A stretch of 58,917 nt of DNA from Chloroflexota bacterium (GCA_025937535.1 JAICRD010000001.1:1-58917); one strand, 5' to 3'. Counted from the first letter of the stretch, positions 16,879 through 26,202 are shown. The notes: generated from the letters alone by a model not told the origin. Program-made: numbers and translations.

Positions 16879-19800
16879 ATGCCCTGCCGGGCGTGCGGCG
16901 GCGCCAACCCGGAGGGCGCCAGATTCTGCGGTTCGTGCGGCGCGTCGCTCGGCGCGACGTGCCCGCATTGCGGTGAGCCGGTCCCAGGGGCGAACCGCTT
17001 CTGCACGGCCTGTGGCGAGCCGGTCGACGGCGCCCGGGAGGTCGAGCGGCCCGCAGGGCCCGTCGCCGAGCGACGTCGGGTCTCGATCCTGTTCGTCGAC
17101 GTCGAGGACTTCACCGGCCTGGCCGAGCATCTCGACCCCGAGGAGATGCGAACCGTCCAGTCGCGCTACTTCGAGGCCGCGCGCTCGGTCGTGGCGACCT
17201 ACGGAGGAACGATCGAGAAGTTCATCGGCGATGCGGTCATGGCCGTCTGGGGCGCGCCGCTGGCGCACGAGGACGATGCGAACCGGGCGGTGCGAGCCGC
17301 GATCGACCTGGTCGACGCCGTGCGACGCCTGGGCGGGGTGACCGCCAATCGGTCACTCGCCGCGCGGGCCGCGGTGAGCAGCGGGGAGGCGGCCGTCACC
17401 CTGGGTGCAATCGGGCAGGGCATGGTCGCCGGGGACCTCGTCAACGCCGCGGCTCGCCTCCAGTCGCACGCCCCGTCCGGCGGCGTCCTGGTGGATGCGG
17501 CGACGCGCGAGATGGCGCCCATGGCCGCAGCGTACGAGCCCGTCGGCGAGCTTGCGCTGAAGGGACGGACCGCGCCGGTCGTGGCGTTCGTGGCGAGCCC
17601 GGTGAGCCGGCCGGCGCACGGAGTCGAACGCGCGTCGCACGCCGGCCCGTTCGTCGGCCGGGACCACGAGCTGGCCGAGCTGATCGGTCTTTTCGAACGA
17701 ACCGTGCGCGATCGGCGCAGCCGGCTGGTTTCCGTGACCGGCATTGCGGGCATCGGCAAGAGTCGCCTGGCGTGGGAGCTGGGCGAGCAGATCGAGGCGC
17801 TGCCCGAGCAGGTCTTCTGGCACACGGGGCGCGCGCCGGCCTACGGCGACGAGGTCACCTTCTCCGCGGTGGGGGACATGCTGCGACGGAGGATTCGCCT
17901 CGCCGATGACGCCGAGCCGGAGCTGGCTCGTCGTCAGCTCCGATCGGCCCTCACCGAGATCGTCAGGGACGACGCCGAACGCGCCTGGATGGAGCCGCGG
18001 CTGGCGGTGCTGCTGGCGGACGATCCGCTGGCTGCGTTCGAGCGCGATGAGCTCTTCGCGGCCTGGCGTCGCTTCTTCGAGCGCGTCTCCGACTCGGCAC
18101 CGACGGTGCTCGTCTTCGAGGACATCCAGTGGGCAGACCCGAGCCTGCTGGACTTCATCGAGCACGTGGCCGCCTGGGCTCGCGAGCATCCGATCCTGAT
18201 CGTGACCCTGGCACGGCCGGAGCTGCTCGAGCGGCGGTCGGGCTGGGGCTCCGGGGTGGCGAGCTTCTCGTCGCTCCACCTCGAGCGCCTCCCCGACGAC
18301 GCGATCCGGCAGATGCTCGCCGGCCACGGCCCGGCCGTCCCGGCGCAGCTGATCCCCACCATCCTGGCGCGCGCCGGTGGGATCCCGCTGTACGCGGTGG
18401 AGGTCGCTCGCGCCCTCGCCGACCTCGCACCGGGTGACGGCGCGCCGGGCGTCGATGTGCCGGAATCCCTGCACGGCGTGATCGCCGCGCGCGTCGACGC
18501 CCTGCCCGGCGAAGAGCGCCGGCTGTTGCTTACCGCGGCGGTACTCGGGCGTCGTTTTCGGCCCGACGCGCTCCGCGCGGTCGCGTCGGGAGATCCCGAG
18601 ACGGTCCGCCGGCACACCGATGCCCTCGTGCGCCGGGAGCTCCTCGCCGTCGATGAGGAGCTCGCCTCGCCGGGGCGCGGCGAGCTCGCCTTCGTGCAGG
18701 ACCTGGTGCGCGAGGTCGCGTATGCCACCCTCTCGCGCGCCGAGCGCCGGTCGCTGCACCTTGCCGCGGCGCGCTGGCTCGAGACCCGTTCGGAGGACGA
18801 GGTGGCCGAGTCGCTGGCCCGTCACCTGCTGGAGGCGCACCGCCTGGCGCCGGAGCATCCCGACGCCAATCGGCTCGCCCGCCGCGCCGTCGCCGCACTC
18901 CGACGCGCGTCGCAGAACGCCATGCGCCTGCACCTGCCGGACCGCGCGCTCGACCACCTGGAGCACGCGCTGAAGCTGACCGACGTCGCCGAGCAGCGCG
19001 CCCTGGTGCTCGAGGAGGCGGCGGCCGCGGCCCGCGCCAGCGCGCGCCTCACACTGGCCGAGGAGCATCTGCGCGAGCTCGTGAGGCTCCACGCCGATGC
19101 CGGACGCAGCCGCGAGTCGGCCGCCGCCCGGGCGCGCCTGGCCAGCGTGCTCCTGATGGAGCAGCGCAACGAGACCGCCATCGCCGAGCTCGAGTCGGCG
19201 CTGCGCGCCGGCCGGCGGATCGAGACCTACGACGCGGGTGTCGAGCTGGCAGCGCAGCTGGCGCGCGCCCACATGCTGGTGGGCGAATACCGCGCGGCGC
19301 TGCGCTGGGCGGATCGGGCACTGGAGGCCGCGGAGCAACGGGGTCTGGAGGTCGTGGCCACCGACATCCTGATCACGCGCGGCACCACGCGCTTCTCGCT
19401 CGGCGACGAGGACGCCGGACTGGCCGACCTGCGCCTCGCCGTCGAGCGAGCCGAGGCAGCCGGCAACCTGACCACCGAGCTTCGGGCGCGCAACAACCTG
19501 GCCTGGCTCGTCGTGACCGATGACCCCCGCGCCAGCTTCGAGGCGGCGCGCGAGGCGGTCACGCTGGCGACCACCATGGGCGTCGGCGACATCGCGTCGC
19601 AGCTCGGCGAGGTCGCCACCGCCGTCGCGGTGGACACGGGCGATTGGGACTGGGCGCTCGACACCGCCGACGAGCTGGCACGTGGGCCTCTGCCCGAAGC
19701 GAACCGCGTCAACATCGCGGCATCGATCGCCATCATCCGGGCTCTGCGCGGGGATCCGGAGCCGATGGCCGAGCTCGACGCCATCGCACCGATCGCCATC

Positions 19801-20397
19801 GACGCCGACGCGCAGATCGTCGCGGGCGTGACCTTCGCCCGGGCGTGGTCCGCCTTCGTCGCCGGCGACCTGGAGGCAGCGCACCTGCTGGCTGCCGAGG
19901 CCGCCGCCTCGTGGCTCGGTCCGGAACGAGTCGACGCCTGGACGCTCGCCGGCCGGGCGGCACTGTGGCTGCGGGATCCGGCGGCGGCCAGCCTCGCACG
20001 CGGCGCGGTGGCATCCGCCAATGTGTCGGGCCGGGCGATCGATGCACGCCTCCAGACCCTGGACGCCGGGCTGTCCACGCTGCGCGGCGAACCGGCCGCA
20101 CGCGACGCGTACCGCACCGCCGCCGAGTCCTGGCGCCAGCTCGATCTGCCGCTGCATCTGGCCCTCTCCGAGCTCGACGAGCACCTGCTCGCCGGGGATG
20201 GTGAGCCGCCGGAGGAGGTCCTGCGCATCCTCGAGGAGCTCAAGGCCGATGGCCTCGTGTTTCTCCTCAGCCTTCGGCGGCCAGGCTCGCGCGCACGACG
20301 GGCTCGATCGAATCGACCCAGCGTGCGTACTGCACCCCCGACGGATGCAGACCGTCCGGCGCGACGAGCCGCTCGTCCTCGCTCGCGAGCTCGCTGA
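16879..20397 (+). CDS. Zinc-ribbon / class III cyclase / AAA / TPR protein
   Basis: A 1172-residue multidomain signalling protein. A double zinc ribbon with four CxxC pairs fills residues 1-52. A class III cyclase domain (about 65-235) keeps the metal Asp residues (FVDVEDF, GDAVMAVW) and the Asn/Arg of DLVNAAARLQ, so it may be active. An AAA/STAND ATPase (about 255-560) has Walker A GIAGIGKSRL and Walker B VLVFEDIQWADP, and long TPR-like helices follow to about 1125. The last 45 or so residues are Arg/Pro-rich, lie antisense to the SGNH hydrolase, and look unlike the rest. Confidence 0.88.
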   Translation: MPCRACGGANPEGARFCGSCGASLGATCPHCGEPVPGANRFCTACGEPVDGAREVERPAGPVAERRRVSILFVDVEDFTGLAEHLDPEEMRTVQSRYFEAARSVVATYGGTIEKFIGDAVMAVWGAPLAHEDDANRAVRAAIDLVDAVRRLGGVTANRSLAARAAVSSGEAAVTLGAIGQGMVAGDLVNAAARLQSHAPSGGVLVDAATREMAPMAAAYEPVGELALKGRTAPVVAFVASPVSRPAHGVERASHAGPFVGRDHELAELIGLFERTVRDRRSRLVSVTGIAGIGKSRLAWELGEQIEALPEQVFWHTGRAPAYGDEVTFSAVGDMLRRRIRLADDAEPELARRQLRSALTEIVRDDAERAWMEPRLAVLLADDPLAAFERDELFAAWRRFFERVSDSAPTVLVFEDIQWADPSLLDFIEHVAAWAREHPILIVTLARPELLERRSGWGSGVASFSSLHLERLPDDAIRQMLAGHGPAVPAQLIPTILARAGGIPLYAVEVARALADLAPGDGAPGVDVPESLHGVIAARVDALPGEERRLLLTAAVLGRRFRPDALRAVASGDPETVRRHTDALVRRELLAVDEELASPGRGELAFVQDLVREVAYATLSRAERRSLHLAAARWLETRSEDEVAESLARHLLEAHRLAPEHPDANRLARRAVAALRRASQNAMRLHLPDRALDHLEHALKLTDVAEQRALVLEEAAAAARASARLTLAEEHLRELVRLHADAGRSRESAAARARLASVLLMEQRNETAIAELESALRAGRRIETYDAGVELAAQLARAHMLVGEYRAALRWADRALEAAEQRGLEVVATDILITRGTTRFSLGDEDAGLADLRLAVERAEAAGNLTTELRARNNLAWLVVTDDPRASFEAAREAVTLATTMGVGDIASQLGEVATAVAVDTGDWDWALDTADELARGPLPEANRVNIAASIAIIRALRGDPEPMAELDAIAPIAIDADAQIVAGVTFARAWSAFVAGDLEAAHLLAAEAAASWLGPERVDAWTLAGRAALWLRDPAAASLARGAVASANVSGRAIDARLQTLDAGLSTLRGEPAARDAYRTAAESWRQLDLPLHLALSELDEHLLAGDGEPPEEVLRILEELKADGLVFLLSLRRPGSRARRARSNRPSVRTAPPTDADRPARRAARPRSRAR

Positions 20398-20860
20398 TCT
20401 CGAAGATCTGCGGCACGAACGGAATGGAGCGCTGCTCGCTCGCCTCGCGCAGGATGGCGTTCACGCGGACGATGGCGTCGCTCTGCTGCATCGGGTCGCC
20501 ATAGTCACCGCCGCGCGGGGTCCTGGTGTAGTCGGGCGTGGCGACGCACAGGATGCGCGACGGCGGCAGGCGGCTGAGCAGCTCCTCCAGGATGATCGTC
20601 ACGTTTCCGGCGTAGACCCGGTCCGGAACGCCGCGGACCACGTCGTTGACGCCAATCAGGACGCTGACGTACTCCGGTTGCAGCCGATCCAGCTGTGGCA
20701 GCTCCTGCGTGATGAGGTCGGTCGAGGTGTAGCCGTTGACGGCCAGGTTCGCGGCGAGCTCCAGCTCCGGCAGCCGTGCCACGAGCTGGCTCGGCCAGCT
20801 CTGATCAGGCGTCACCGAGGTGCCGATGGTGAAGGAGTCCCCGAGCGCCACGTACCGCAC
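20267..20860 (-). CDS. SGNH/GDSL-type esterase
   Basis: This 197-residue hydrolase has block I VALGDSFTIG (nucleophile Ser), block III IGVNDV and block V PDGLHPSG with the Asp/His pair. I place the start at the GTG at 20860, giving the family-typical start M-R-Y-V-A-L-G-D-S; a GGAGG Shine-Dalgarno sits 5 bases before it and TAGCCT further upstream suits a -10. An ATG at 20902 is the alternative. No signal peptide is seen with this start. Its 3' end overlaps the convergent cyclase gene by 131 bases. Confidence 0.85.
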   Translation of the reverse strand: MRYVALGDSFTIGTSVTPDQSWPSQLVARLPELELAANLAVNGYTSTDLITQELPQLDRLQPEYVSVLIGVNDVVRGVPDRVYAGNVTIILEELLSRLPPSRILCVATPDYTRTPRGGDYGDPMQQSDAIVRVNAILREASEQRSIPFVPQIFEISELASEDERLVAPDGLHPSGVQYARWVDSIEPVVRASLAAEG

Positions 20861-20926
20861 CGCCCCCTCCGTCAGATGTGGGATCGCTAGGCTACCTCGC
20901 ATGCCACGTGCCGCTCCGAGGCGGGA

Positions 20927-21661
20927 ATGTTTCTGACCGGGACGCTGCTCAATGTCGCGACAGTGCTGGTCGGTACCGCAGTCGGCGTGCTGCTCGGCAG
21001 CCACGTCCCCTCCCGCGTCAACGAGGCGCTCACCACCGGCCTCGGCTTCTTCACGCTCCTCCTGGCCATCAGCATGGGGCTCGGCGTCTTCACCAGTCCC
21101 GACGCCCGGGCCGGCGACGACCTTGCGGTGCTGGCCGCAGTCCTGGGCGGCGTCGCCATCGGCGAGCTCCTTCGCCTGGATGATGGCCTGGAGTGGATCG
21201 GAGGCTGGTTCCAGCGGCGACTCGCCACGAGCGATCGGCCGAGCAGGATCGCCGAGGGCTTCGTGACGGCCAGTCTCGTCTTCTGCGTCGGTCCCCTGAC
21301 CATCCTCGGCTCGCTCGACAATGGCCTGACCGGCGACGTCCAGCTGCTGGCCATCAAGTCCCTGCTCGACGGTGTGGCCAGCATCGCCTTCGCCGCGGCG
21401 CTCGGCCCGGGCGTCGGCCTGGCGGCCATCACGGTCCTCGTGGTGCAGGGTGCCATCTCGGCCGGGGCGTTCCTGCTGCGCGAGGCGATGGACCCACCCA
21501 CGATCCTGGCCATCACGTCGGCCGGCGGCGTCATCCTGCTCGGCGTGGCGCTGCGCCTCCTGCAGCTCAAGATGGTGCGAGTGGCGAGCTTCCTGCCCGC
21601 CCTGATCCTGGCGCCGCTGTTCGTCCGCGTGGCCGAGGCGGTGCGCCACCTGCTCGCCTGA
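20927..21661 (+). CDS. DUF554 membrane protein
   Basis: The 244-residue protein has about six to seven hydrophobic helices and matches DUF554 (YdfK-like), with characteristic stretches GTLLNVATVLVGTAVGVLLG and GPLTILGSLDNGLTGD. The function of the family is unknown. It is divergent from the SGNH hydrolase; their -10 elements (TAGGCT / TAGCCT near 20888-20894) overlap on opposite strands. Confidence 0.88.
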   Translation: MFLTGTLLNVATVLVGTAVGVLLGSHVPSRVNEALTTGLGFFTLLLAISMGLGVFTSPDARAGDDLAVLAAVLGGVAIGELLRLDDGLEWIGGWFQRRLATSDRPSRIAEGFVTASLVFCVGPLTILGSLDNGLTGDVQLLAIKSLLDGVASIAFAAALGPGVGLAAITVLVVQGAISAGAFLLREAMDPPTILAITSAGGVILLGVALRLLQLKMVRVASFLPALILAPLFVRVAEAVRHLLA

Positions 21662-21667
21662 CGGCGG

Positions 21668-21684
21668 ATCGGCGATCAGCCGAT
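21668..21684. terminator. Small hairpin between convergent genes
   Basis: ATCGGC (21668-21673), loop GATCA, GCCGAT (21679-21684) form a 6-bp stem in the 14-base gap between the DUF554 and asparaginase stop codons, extending into the latter. Weak, positional evidence only. Confidence 0.35.
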
Positions 21685-22752
21685 GCGGAACGCGGCCCTG
21701 ACGTCGCCCGAGCGATCGCCGCGTGGATCGAGGATCGGCTGTGCGTCGTAGTCGACCAGCGGGCCGGCCAGTGGGTCACTCGCCATGCCGAGCTGGCGGA
21801 GGATGGCGACCGAGATCGCATCTCCAGCTCGCGGGCCCAGGCTGCCGTCCTCCACCTTGGCGGCGACGCCCATCGGACCATCGCCGAACGGGGCGTTGGC
21901 CGGCAATGCGCCCGGCGGGAAGCCCATGGCCAGGACGCCCTCGGCGCCACCCTTGCTGACCACTCGCTTCGGGAAGGCGCGCATGACGGCGGTGTCGATA
22001 CGCCGTCGCTCGCCGGCGACGAGCTCGGGATGCTCCATCATCGCGTCGCGGATGCGGGTCAGCGCCGAGCGCAGCGGCGGATCGGCGACCGCCGACGGAT
22101 CCGCCAGCCGCGCGAAGGCTGTCGCGAGGCCGCGCAGCGGCATGCCGAAGGTGACCACGCCGCAGCCATCGGTGGCCGTCGCGATGTCCTCGATCGGCAC
22201 GTCAGACAGCGCCGAGACCGTCTCGAGCGCCAAGCGCTGCACCGGGTGGTCGGGGTGCCAGTACGTGTCGATGGGCCACCCCGACGCCTTGGCGAACAGC
22301 ACCATGGCCGCATGCTTACCCGAGCAGTTGCCGCGCAGGACCGTCGGCCGCTCGCCGTCACGCACCAGCCGGATAGCCGTCTCGGAGTCGAACGGCGGGT
22401 GGACCTGGTTCTGGAGCACGGTGCTCGTGAGGCCCGCGCGGCGCAGGATCTCCTGGACCAGCCGCACGTGACGGTCCTCGCCGCTGTGGCTGGCGGCCAT
22501 CACCGCCAGCGCGTCGGTCCCGAGGCCGTACTCGTCGAACCGGCCGGAGGCCACGAATGGCGCCAGCTGGAACGGCTTGGCGCTGGAGCGGGCATAGGCG
22601 AACTGGTCGGGGTCCCCGACCGATGCGATGGTCGAACCGTCTGGCGCGACCACCACCAGTGAGCCGCGATGCGTGGACTCGACGCGGTCGCCGCGGGTGA
22701 TCTCGACCAGCACGGGCGGCGCGGCTGAGGCCGATCGACGGCTGCGCGTCAC
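21676..22752 (-). CDS. Asparaginase (asparaginase II family, PF06089-like)
   Basis: The 358-residue protein resembles the bacterial asparaginase II family, structurally distinct from the AnsA/AnsB type. Motifs include RGSLVVVAPDG, ARSSAKPFQ and the RGNCSGKHAAM segment. It would hydrolyse asparagine to aspartate and ammonia, probably in the cytoplasm because there is no signal peptide. It starts at GTG 22752, 24 bases after the bactofilin stop, so it may be co-transcribed. Confidence 0.85.
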   Translation of the reverse strand: MTRSRRSASAAPPVLVEITRGDRVESTHRGSLVVVAPDGSTIASVGDPDQFAYARSSAKPFQLAPFVASGRFDEYGLGTDALAVMAASHSGEDRHVRLVQEILRRAGLTSTVLQNQVHPPFDSETAIRLVRDGERPTVLRGNCSGKHAAMVLFAKASGWPIDTYWHPDHPVQRLALETVSALSDVPIEDIATATDGCGVVTFGMPLRGLATAFARLADPSAVADPPLRSALTRIRDAMMEHPELVAGERRRIDTAVMRAFPKRVVSKGGAEGVLAMGFPPGALPANAPFGDGPMGVAAKVEDGSLGPRAGDAISVAILRQLGMASDPLAGPLVDYDAQPILDPRGDRSGDVRAAFRIG

Positions 22753-22776
22753 CTCACCGAGCGTGCTGGCGGGCGG

Positions 22777-23415
22777 CTACTCGCCGCCGCCGCCGCTCTG
22801 CCCGGCGGGCTGGCCCTCTCGCTGTGCGGCCTGCTCGCCGCCGCGCTCGCCCTTGCTGAAGATGCTCCCGCCGCCCTGCGCGTTGCCGCCACCACCCTGG
22901 GCATTCGCGGCCTGACGCTGTCCCGGCTGTGGAGCGGGAGCCGTTGGTCGGGCGCCGGGCTCGCGCGTCATGGTCACGCCGCCCTCCCAGTGCGCGCCTT
23001 CCTTGACGACCAGCACCTGGGTCTTGACGTTGCCCTTGACCCGGCCGGTGGAGCCGACCTCGAAGCGACCGCCACAGTCGACGTCGCCCTCGTAATCACC
23101 GTTCACGATGACGTTGTGGGCCTTGATCGCGCTGCGAACGCGCGCCTGCGGGCTGATGATCAGCGTGCCCTGGCACTCGATCTCGCCCTGCGCCTCGCCC
23201 TCGATCCGCAGGTCGCGGTCGCTGACGTACTTGCCGTTGAAGCGTGCGTGGGGGTCGATGACCGACTCGTTGCCGCGATCCGTCGTCCGGGGGAATTCGC
23301 TCGATGACTGTGCCACGTCGACCTCACTCGTCAGGCTATCCGGATACAGGTTCCCGACGACGTCCTCGCGCGAGAGGCTGTCCGGCTTGGTTTCTCGCTT
23401 TGATCCGAAGACCAT
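22777..23415 (-). CDS. Bactofilin-like polymer-forming protein
   Basis: A 212-residue protein with a central bactofilin beta-helix (about 55-150: GKYVSDRDLRIEGEAQGEI onward, repeated hydrophobic/Gly turns). It has a polar N-terminal tail and a Gly/Gln/Ala-rich disordered C terminus after about 155. Bactofilins polymerise into filaments that organise the cell envelope or polarity. The ATG is preceded by AGGAGG and AGGAG, so this message has a normal leader. Confidence 0.88.
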   Translation of the reverse strand: MVFGSKRETKPDSLSREDVVGNLYPDSLTSEVDVAQSSSEFPRTTDRGNESVIDPHARFNGKYVSDRDLRIEGEAQGEIECQGTLIISPQARVRSAIKAHNVIVNGDYEGDVDCGGRFEVGSTGRVKGNVKTQVLVVKEGAHWEGGVTMTREPGARPTAPAPQPGQRQAANAQGGGGNAQGGGSIFSKGERGGEQAAQREGQPAGQSGGGGE

Positions 23416-23572
23416 GCTCTCCTAACCTCCTCAGGTACGGTCCGGCGACGGGCTGGGCACGGTCCGTAGCGCGATTGTTCGTGCAGGGACCGATAGCCTA
23501 CCAGCATGCCGCCACTGGAGGTAGATCCGGCCGATCCCGCACGACGCGTACCAACGTGAGCATCGGCTCGCC

Positions 23573-24685
23573 CTATCGAGTGGCGACGCGTGTCCGCGAC
23601 GACGCGGCGATCACCAGCGCAGCCACCGGCACCACGGCCAACGCGACCCGCAGCCCGGCGAGCTCGCCAAGCATCCCCACCAGCGAGGGGCCGACCAGGA
23701 ATCCCGCGTAGCCGAGGGTCAGCACGTACGAGGCAGCCCGACCCGCGTGCGCACCGGCCCGATCGGCGGCCAGGCTGACGACCACCGGGACCACGAACGC
23801 CGCACCCAGCGCGGCCAGCGCCATGCCCGGAAGGGCCAGCAGGGGCACCGGGACGACAAGGGCCACGGCCATGCCCACGACGGTCATCGATCCGGCCACG
23901 AGCAGCGTCGTCGCCGCTCCGAGCGACCCGGCCACGCCGGCGCCGATGAGGCGCCCGACGAGCATCGCGGCGTGGAAAGCGCCCGGACCGAGCGCTCCGA
24001 CGAATGCGCCCGCGCCGAGCACGTCGCGCAAGTAGATTGCCGACCACGTCTCCATCGACCCCTCCGCCAGGAATGCCAGGCCGGCGAGCGCCGCCAGCGG
24101 AAGCATCGCCAGCGCGATGGCTCGGGGAACCGACTCTCCCGTCGAGGTGTTCGACCAGCGCGAGCTCGCCGTCATGGCGACGGCGCCGAGCACGGCAATG
24201 GCGAGGAGCGGGTAGACGATCTGGAAGTCGACGCCGGCCCCGATGAGCGCGCCGCCGCCGACCGCGCCGATCACACCTCCTCCGCTGAACCCGGCGTGCA
24301 GGAGGGTCAAGCGCGACGACCGGCTCCACACTGCGTCGCCCATGGCCGCGCCGTTGATGGCAACGTCGAATCCGCCGCTCCCCGACGAGAACAGCATCAC
24401 TCCGATCACGAGCAGCGGCACCGGTGGCAGGCTGCCGATGAGCACGAGTCCCACCGCCATGGCCAGCGCCGGGACGCCGATCCCCCACGCCACGCCGAAC
24501 CGATCCACGAGCCGGCCGGTGAGCAGCATCGCTGGCAGGGCCACCGCAAAGCCGGCGGTCAGCATTGCGCCCAGCGGACCGCTGGTCAGGTCGTAGTGGC
24601 CGGCCAGATCGGGCAGCACGGCCTGCCAGGCGCCCCACAGCACCCCGAAGACCGCGAACGCGACGACGAGCGGCGAGGGGCGCAT
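23573..24685 (-). CDS. MFS transporter
   Basis: The 370-residue permease has about twelve hydrophobic helices. The cytoplasmic loop after helix 2 reads GRLVDRFG, the usual major-facilitator motif, and PSLVGMLGE sits in the C-terminal half. Substrate unknown; the sequence resembles sugar or drug permeases with a short C terminus. It is divergent from upp, and each has a -10 element just before its start. Confidence 0.85.
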   Translation of the reverse strand: MRPSPLVVAFAVFGVLWGAWQAVLPDLAGHYDLTSGPLGAMLTAGFAVALPAMLLTGRLVDRFGVAWGIGVPALAMAVGLVLIGSLPPVPLLVIGVMLFSSGSGGFDVAINGAAMGDAVWSRSSRLTLLHAGFSGGGVIGAVGGGALIGAGVDFQIVYPLLAIAVLGAVAMTASSRWSNTSTGESVPRAIALAMLPLAALAGLAFLAEGSMETWSAIYLRDVLGAGAFVGALGPGAFHAAMLVGRLIGAGVAGSLGAATTLLVAGSMTVVGMAVALVVPVPLLALPGMALAALGAAFVVPVVVSLAADRAGAHAGRAASYVLTLGYAGFLVGPSLVGMLGELAGLRVALAVVPVAALVIAASSRTRVATR

Positions 24686-24691
24686 CGGTGC

Positions 24692-24697
24692 ATTGTG
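24692..24697 (-). promoter_or_regulatory. -10 hexamer CACAAT for the MFS gene
   Basis: CACAAT on the minus strand ends 6 bases before the ATG at 24685. The first base departs from TANNNT. Confidence 0.35.
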
Positions 24698-24713
24698 CGC
24701 ATCCGCGACGACC

Positions 24714-24719
24714 TAGAAT
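24714..24719 (+). promoter_or_regulatory. -10 hexamer TAGAAT for upp
   Basis: TAGAAT ends 8 bases before the ATG at 24728. Confidence 0.5.
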
Positions 24720-24727
24720 CTGCGCCG

Positions 24728-25435
24728 ATGCCCCTGCATGTCAGCCAGCACCCGCTGGTCGCCCACAAGCTGGCCATCCTGCGCGACAAGACCACGGAGC
24801 CGAAGAAGTTCCGCGAGCTGGTGCGCGAGCTGACCTGGCTCCTCGGGTATGAAGCCATGGCGGACCTGACCACCCGGCCGGTCCAGATCGAGACGCCGTT
24901 GGAGCCGATGACGGCGGCCAGCATGGAGCCGCGCGTCGGCCTGATCCCGATCCTCCGCGCCGGCCTCGGGATGGTCGACGCCATGCTCGAGCTGCTGCCG
25001 ACCTCGGAGGTCTGGCACATCGGCCTCTACCGCGACGAGCGGACGCTCAAGCCGGTCGAGTACTACAACAAGCTGCCCGATGCGGCGACCGTTCAGGTCT
25101 GCCTGGTGCTGGATCCGATGCTGGCCACGGGCGGTTCCGCCGCCGCGACGATCGACATCCTCAAGGCGTGGGGCGCTGCGCGCGTCAAGCAGGTGTCGCT
25201 GATCGCCGCCCCCGAGGGCGTCCGTACCCTGGGGGATGCGCACCCCGATGTCGACGTCCACGTTGCCGCGCTCGACTCTCACCTCAACGAGCGTGGATAT
25301 ATCGTGCCCGGGCTCGGCGACGCCGGCGATCGCCAGTTCGGCACTTTCGCGGGCCCTGGCTCGGAGCCGGGCCACGGTCCGGACGACGAGACCGCCGAGG
25401 TCGTCCGCCGCCTGCAACGCGATCTCGAGCGCTGA
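24728..25435 (+). CDS. upp: Uracil phosphoribosyltransferase
   Basis: Upp makes UMP from uracil and PRPP in pyrimidine salvage. The 235-residue protein has the PRPP loop [11 protein letters not shown], the flexible-loop segment [12 protein letters not shown] and the uracil-binding [12 protein letters not shown]. It is about 25 residues longer than typical (about 208), with a charged C-terminal tail after the last motif. The start is fixed by homology and by the -10 element 8 bases upstream. Its 3' flank holds a potential structured RNA. Confidence 0.95.
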   Translation: MPLHVSQHPLVAHKLAILRDKTTEPKKFRELVRELTWLLGYEAMADLTTRPVQIETPLEPMTAASMEPRVGLIPILRAGLGMVDAMLELLPTSEVWHIGLYRDERTLKPVEYYNKLPDAATVQVCLVLDPMLATGGSAAATIDILKAWGAARVKQVSLIAAPEGVRTLGDAHPDVDVHVAALDSHLNERGYIVPGLGDAGDRQFGTFAGPGSEPGHGPDDETAEVVRRLQRDLER

Positions 25436-25450
25436 TCTCGCCGCGGAGCA

Positions 25451-25539
25451 GCAGCCAACGCGCACAAAGAAATGTCCCGAAGGAACCGCCTTCGGACCAT
25501 TGATGCAATCGCTGGTGCCGTTGGCTGCCCCTTCGGGAC
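25451..25539. ncRNA. Candidate structured RNA with alternative helices
   Basis: Helix A pairs GCAGCCAACG (25451-25460) with CGTTGGCTGC (25519-25528), a perfect 10 bp. Helix B pairs GTCCCGAAGG (25474-25483) with CCTTCGGGAC (25530-25539), also a perfect 10 bp. The inner CCGAAGG (25477-25483) can instead pair with CCTTCGG (25489-25495). A and B cross, so they form a pseudoknot or alternate. Strand is unknown because inverted repeats read equally both ways. It does not match tmRNA, RNase P or SRP RNA features I know. It lies in the 257-base gap after upp. Confidence 0.4.
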
Positions 25540-25612
25540 GACCAGAGCATATGGGCCGCCGAGCGGGGCGCGCAATCCCCCTTCTCCACGACCTTGTGTG
25601 TCGTACGCCCGC

Positions 25613-25632
25613 TTATCCACACGTTATCCACA
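25613..25632 (+). other. Tandem perfect DnaA boxes
   Basis: Two exact TTATCCACA nonamers at 25613-25621 and 25624-25632 are separated by CG, an 11-base repeat period that puts both on the same DNA face. A third weak match (TTCTCCACG, 7 of 9) is at 25582-25590. Two adjacent perfect boxes are very unlikely by chance in high-GC DNA. No dnaA or dnaN gene is in the window, so this may be a DnaA-regulated promoter, a titration site or an origin part. Confidence 0.7.
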
Positions 25633-25680
25633 GTCGTGGACATCTTCCGGGCCGGAACGACAGAGGCCCGAGGGCGCTGA

Positions 25681-25686
25681 TAGTCT
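25681..25686 (+). promoter_or_regulatory. -10 hexamer TAGTCT for the NUDIX-ABC operon
   Basis: TAGTCT ends 6 bases before the GTG at 25693. The DnaA boxes end 48 bases upstream of it, within reach for promoter control. Confidence 0.45.
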
Positions 25687-25692
25687 GCGGCC

Positions 25693-26202
25693 GTGAGCCG
25701 GACCGTTCCCGCCTGTCCTCACTGCGCAGCCGCGGATGAGCAGCCACTGGTATGCGACCGCTGCGGCTGGCGCTGGTACGCCAATCCGAAGCCCGCCGCG
25801 GCCGTCCTGCTGGAGCGCCCGGCCCATGACGCGGGCGAGCCCGAGATCCTGCTGCTGAGGCGGGCCGTCGAGCCCGGCCGCGGCGCGTGGGACCTGCCGG
25901 CGGGGTATCTCGATCCGGGCGAGTCGTTCGAGATGGCCGCCCGTCGCGAAACGCTCGAGGAATCGGGCATCGAGGTCGAGCTGCTCGGCCTCGTCGGCGT
26001 CTACCATTCGCCGCCGGCCAATGCGGTGACGGCGGTGTTCCGCGCGAAGCCCACGCACACGGACGCGTCGGTCACGCTCGACTTCGAGTCCAGCGATCAC
26101 GCCTGGGTCGCGCGTTCCGACGTCCCAGACTGGCTCCCGCGGCTGGCATTCGCGTCCATGTCGGCTGCGGTATCCGACTGGGCGTCCCGGGCCGAACGAT
26201 GA
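25693..26202 (+). CDS. Zinc-ribbon NUDIX hydrolase
   Basis: The 169-residue protein has an N-terminal zinc ribbon (CPHC and CDRC) and a complete Nudix box, G-x5-E-x7-RE-x2-EE-x-G, in the segment starting GYLDPGE. The arrangement resembles NUDIX pyrophosphatases of the NudC/YjhB type acting on nucleotide derivatives; the exact substrate is unknown. The GTG start is supported by a -10 element 6 bases upstream. It overlaps the next ABC gene by ATGA. Confidence 0.9.
   Translation: MSRTVPACPHCAAADEQPLVCDRCGWRWYANPKPAAAVLLERPAHDAGEPEILLLRRAVEPGRGAWDLPAGYLDPGESFEMAARRETLEESGIEVELLGLVGVYHSPPANAVTAVFRAKPTHTDASVTLDFESSDHAWVARSDVPDWLPRLAFASMSAAVSDWASRAER

Noticed and set aside
17353-20184. 943-codon antisense frame under the cyclase/AAA/TPR gene
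   Set aside because: Shadow frame; the sense strand has complete catalytic motifs.
25441-25545. SRP RNA resemblance (GAAGG with GCAGCC) on either strand
   Set aside because: The element order and symmetric loop of SRP RNA are not matched, so it is left as an unassigned structured RNA.
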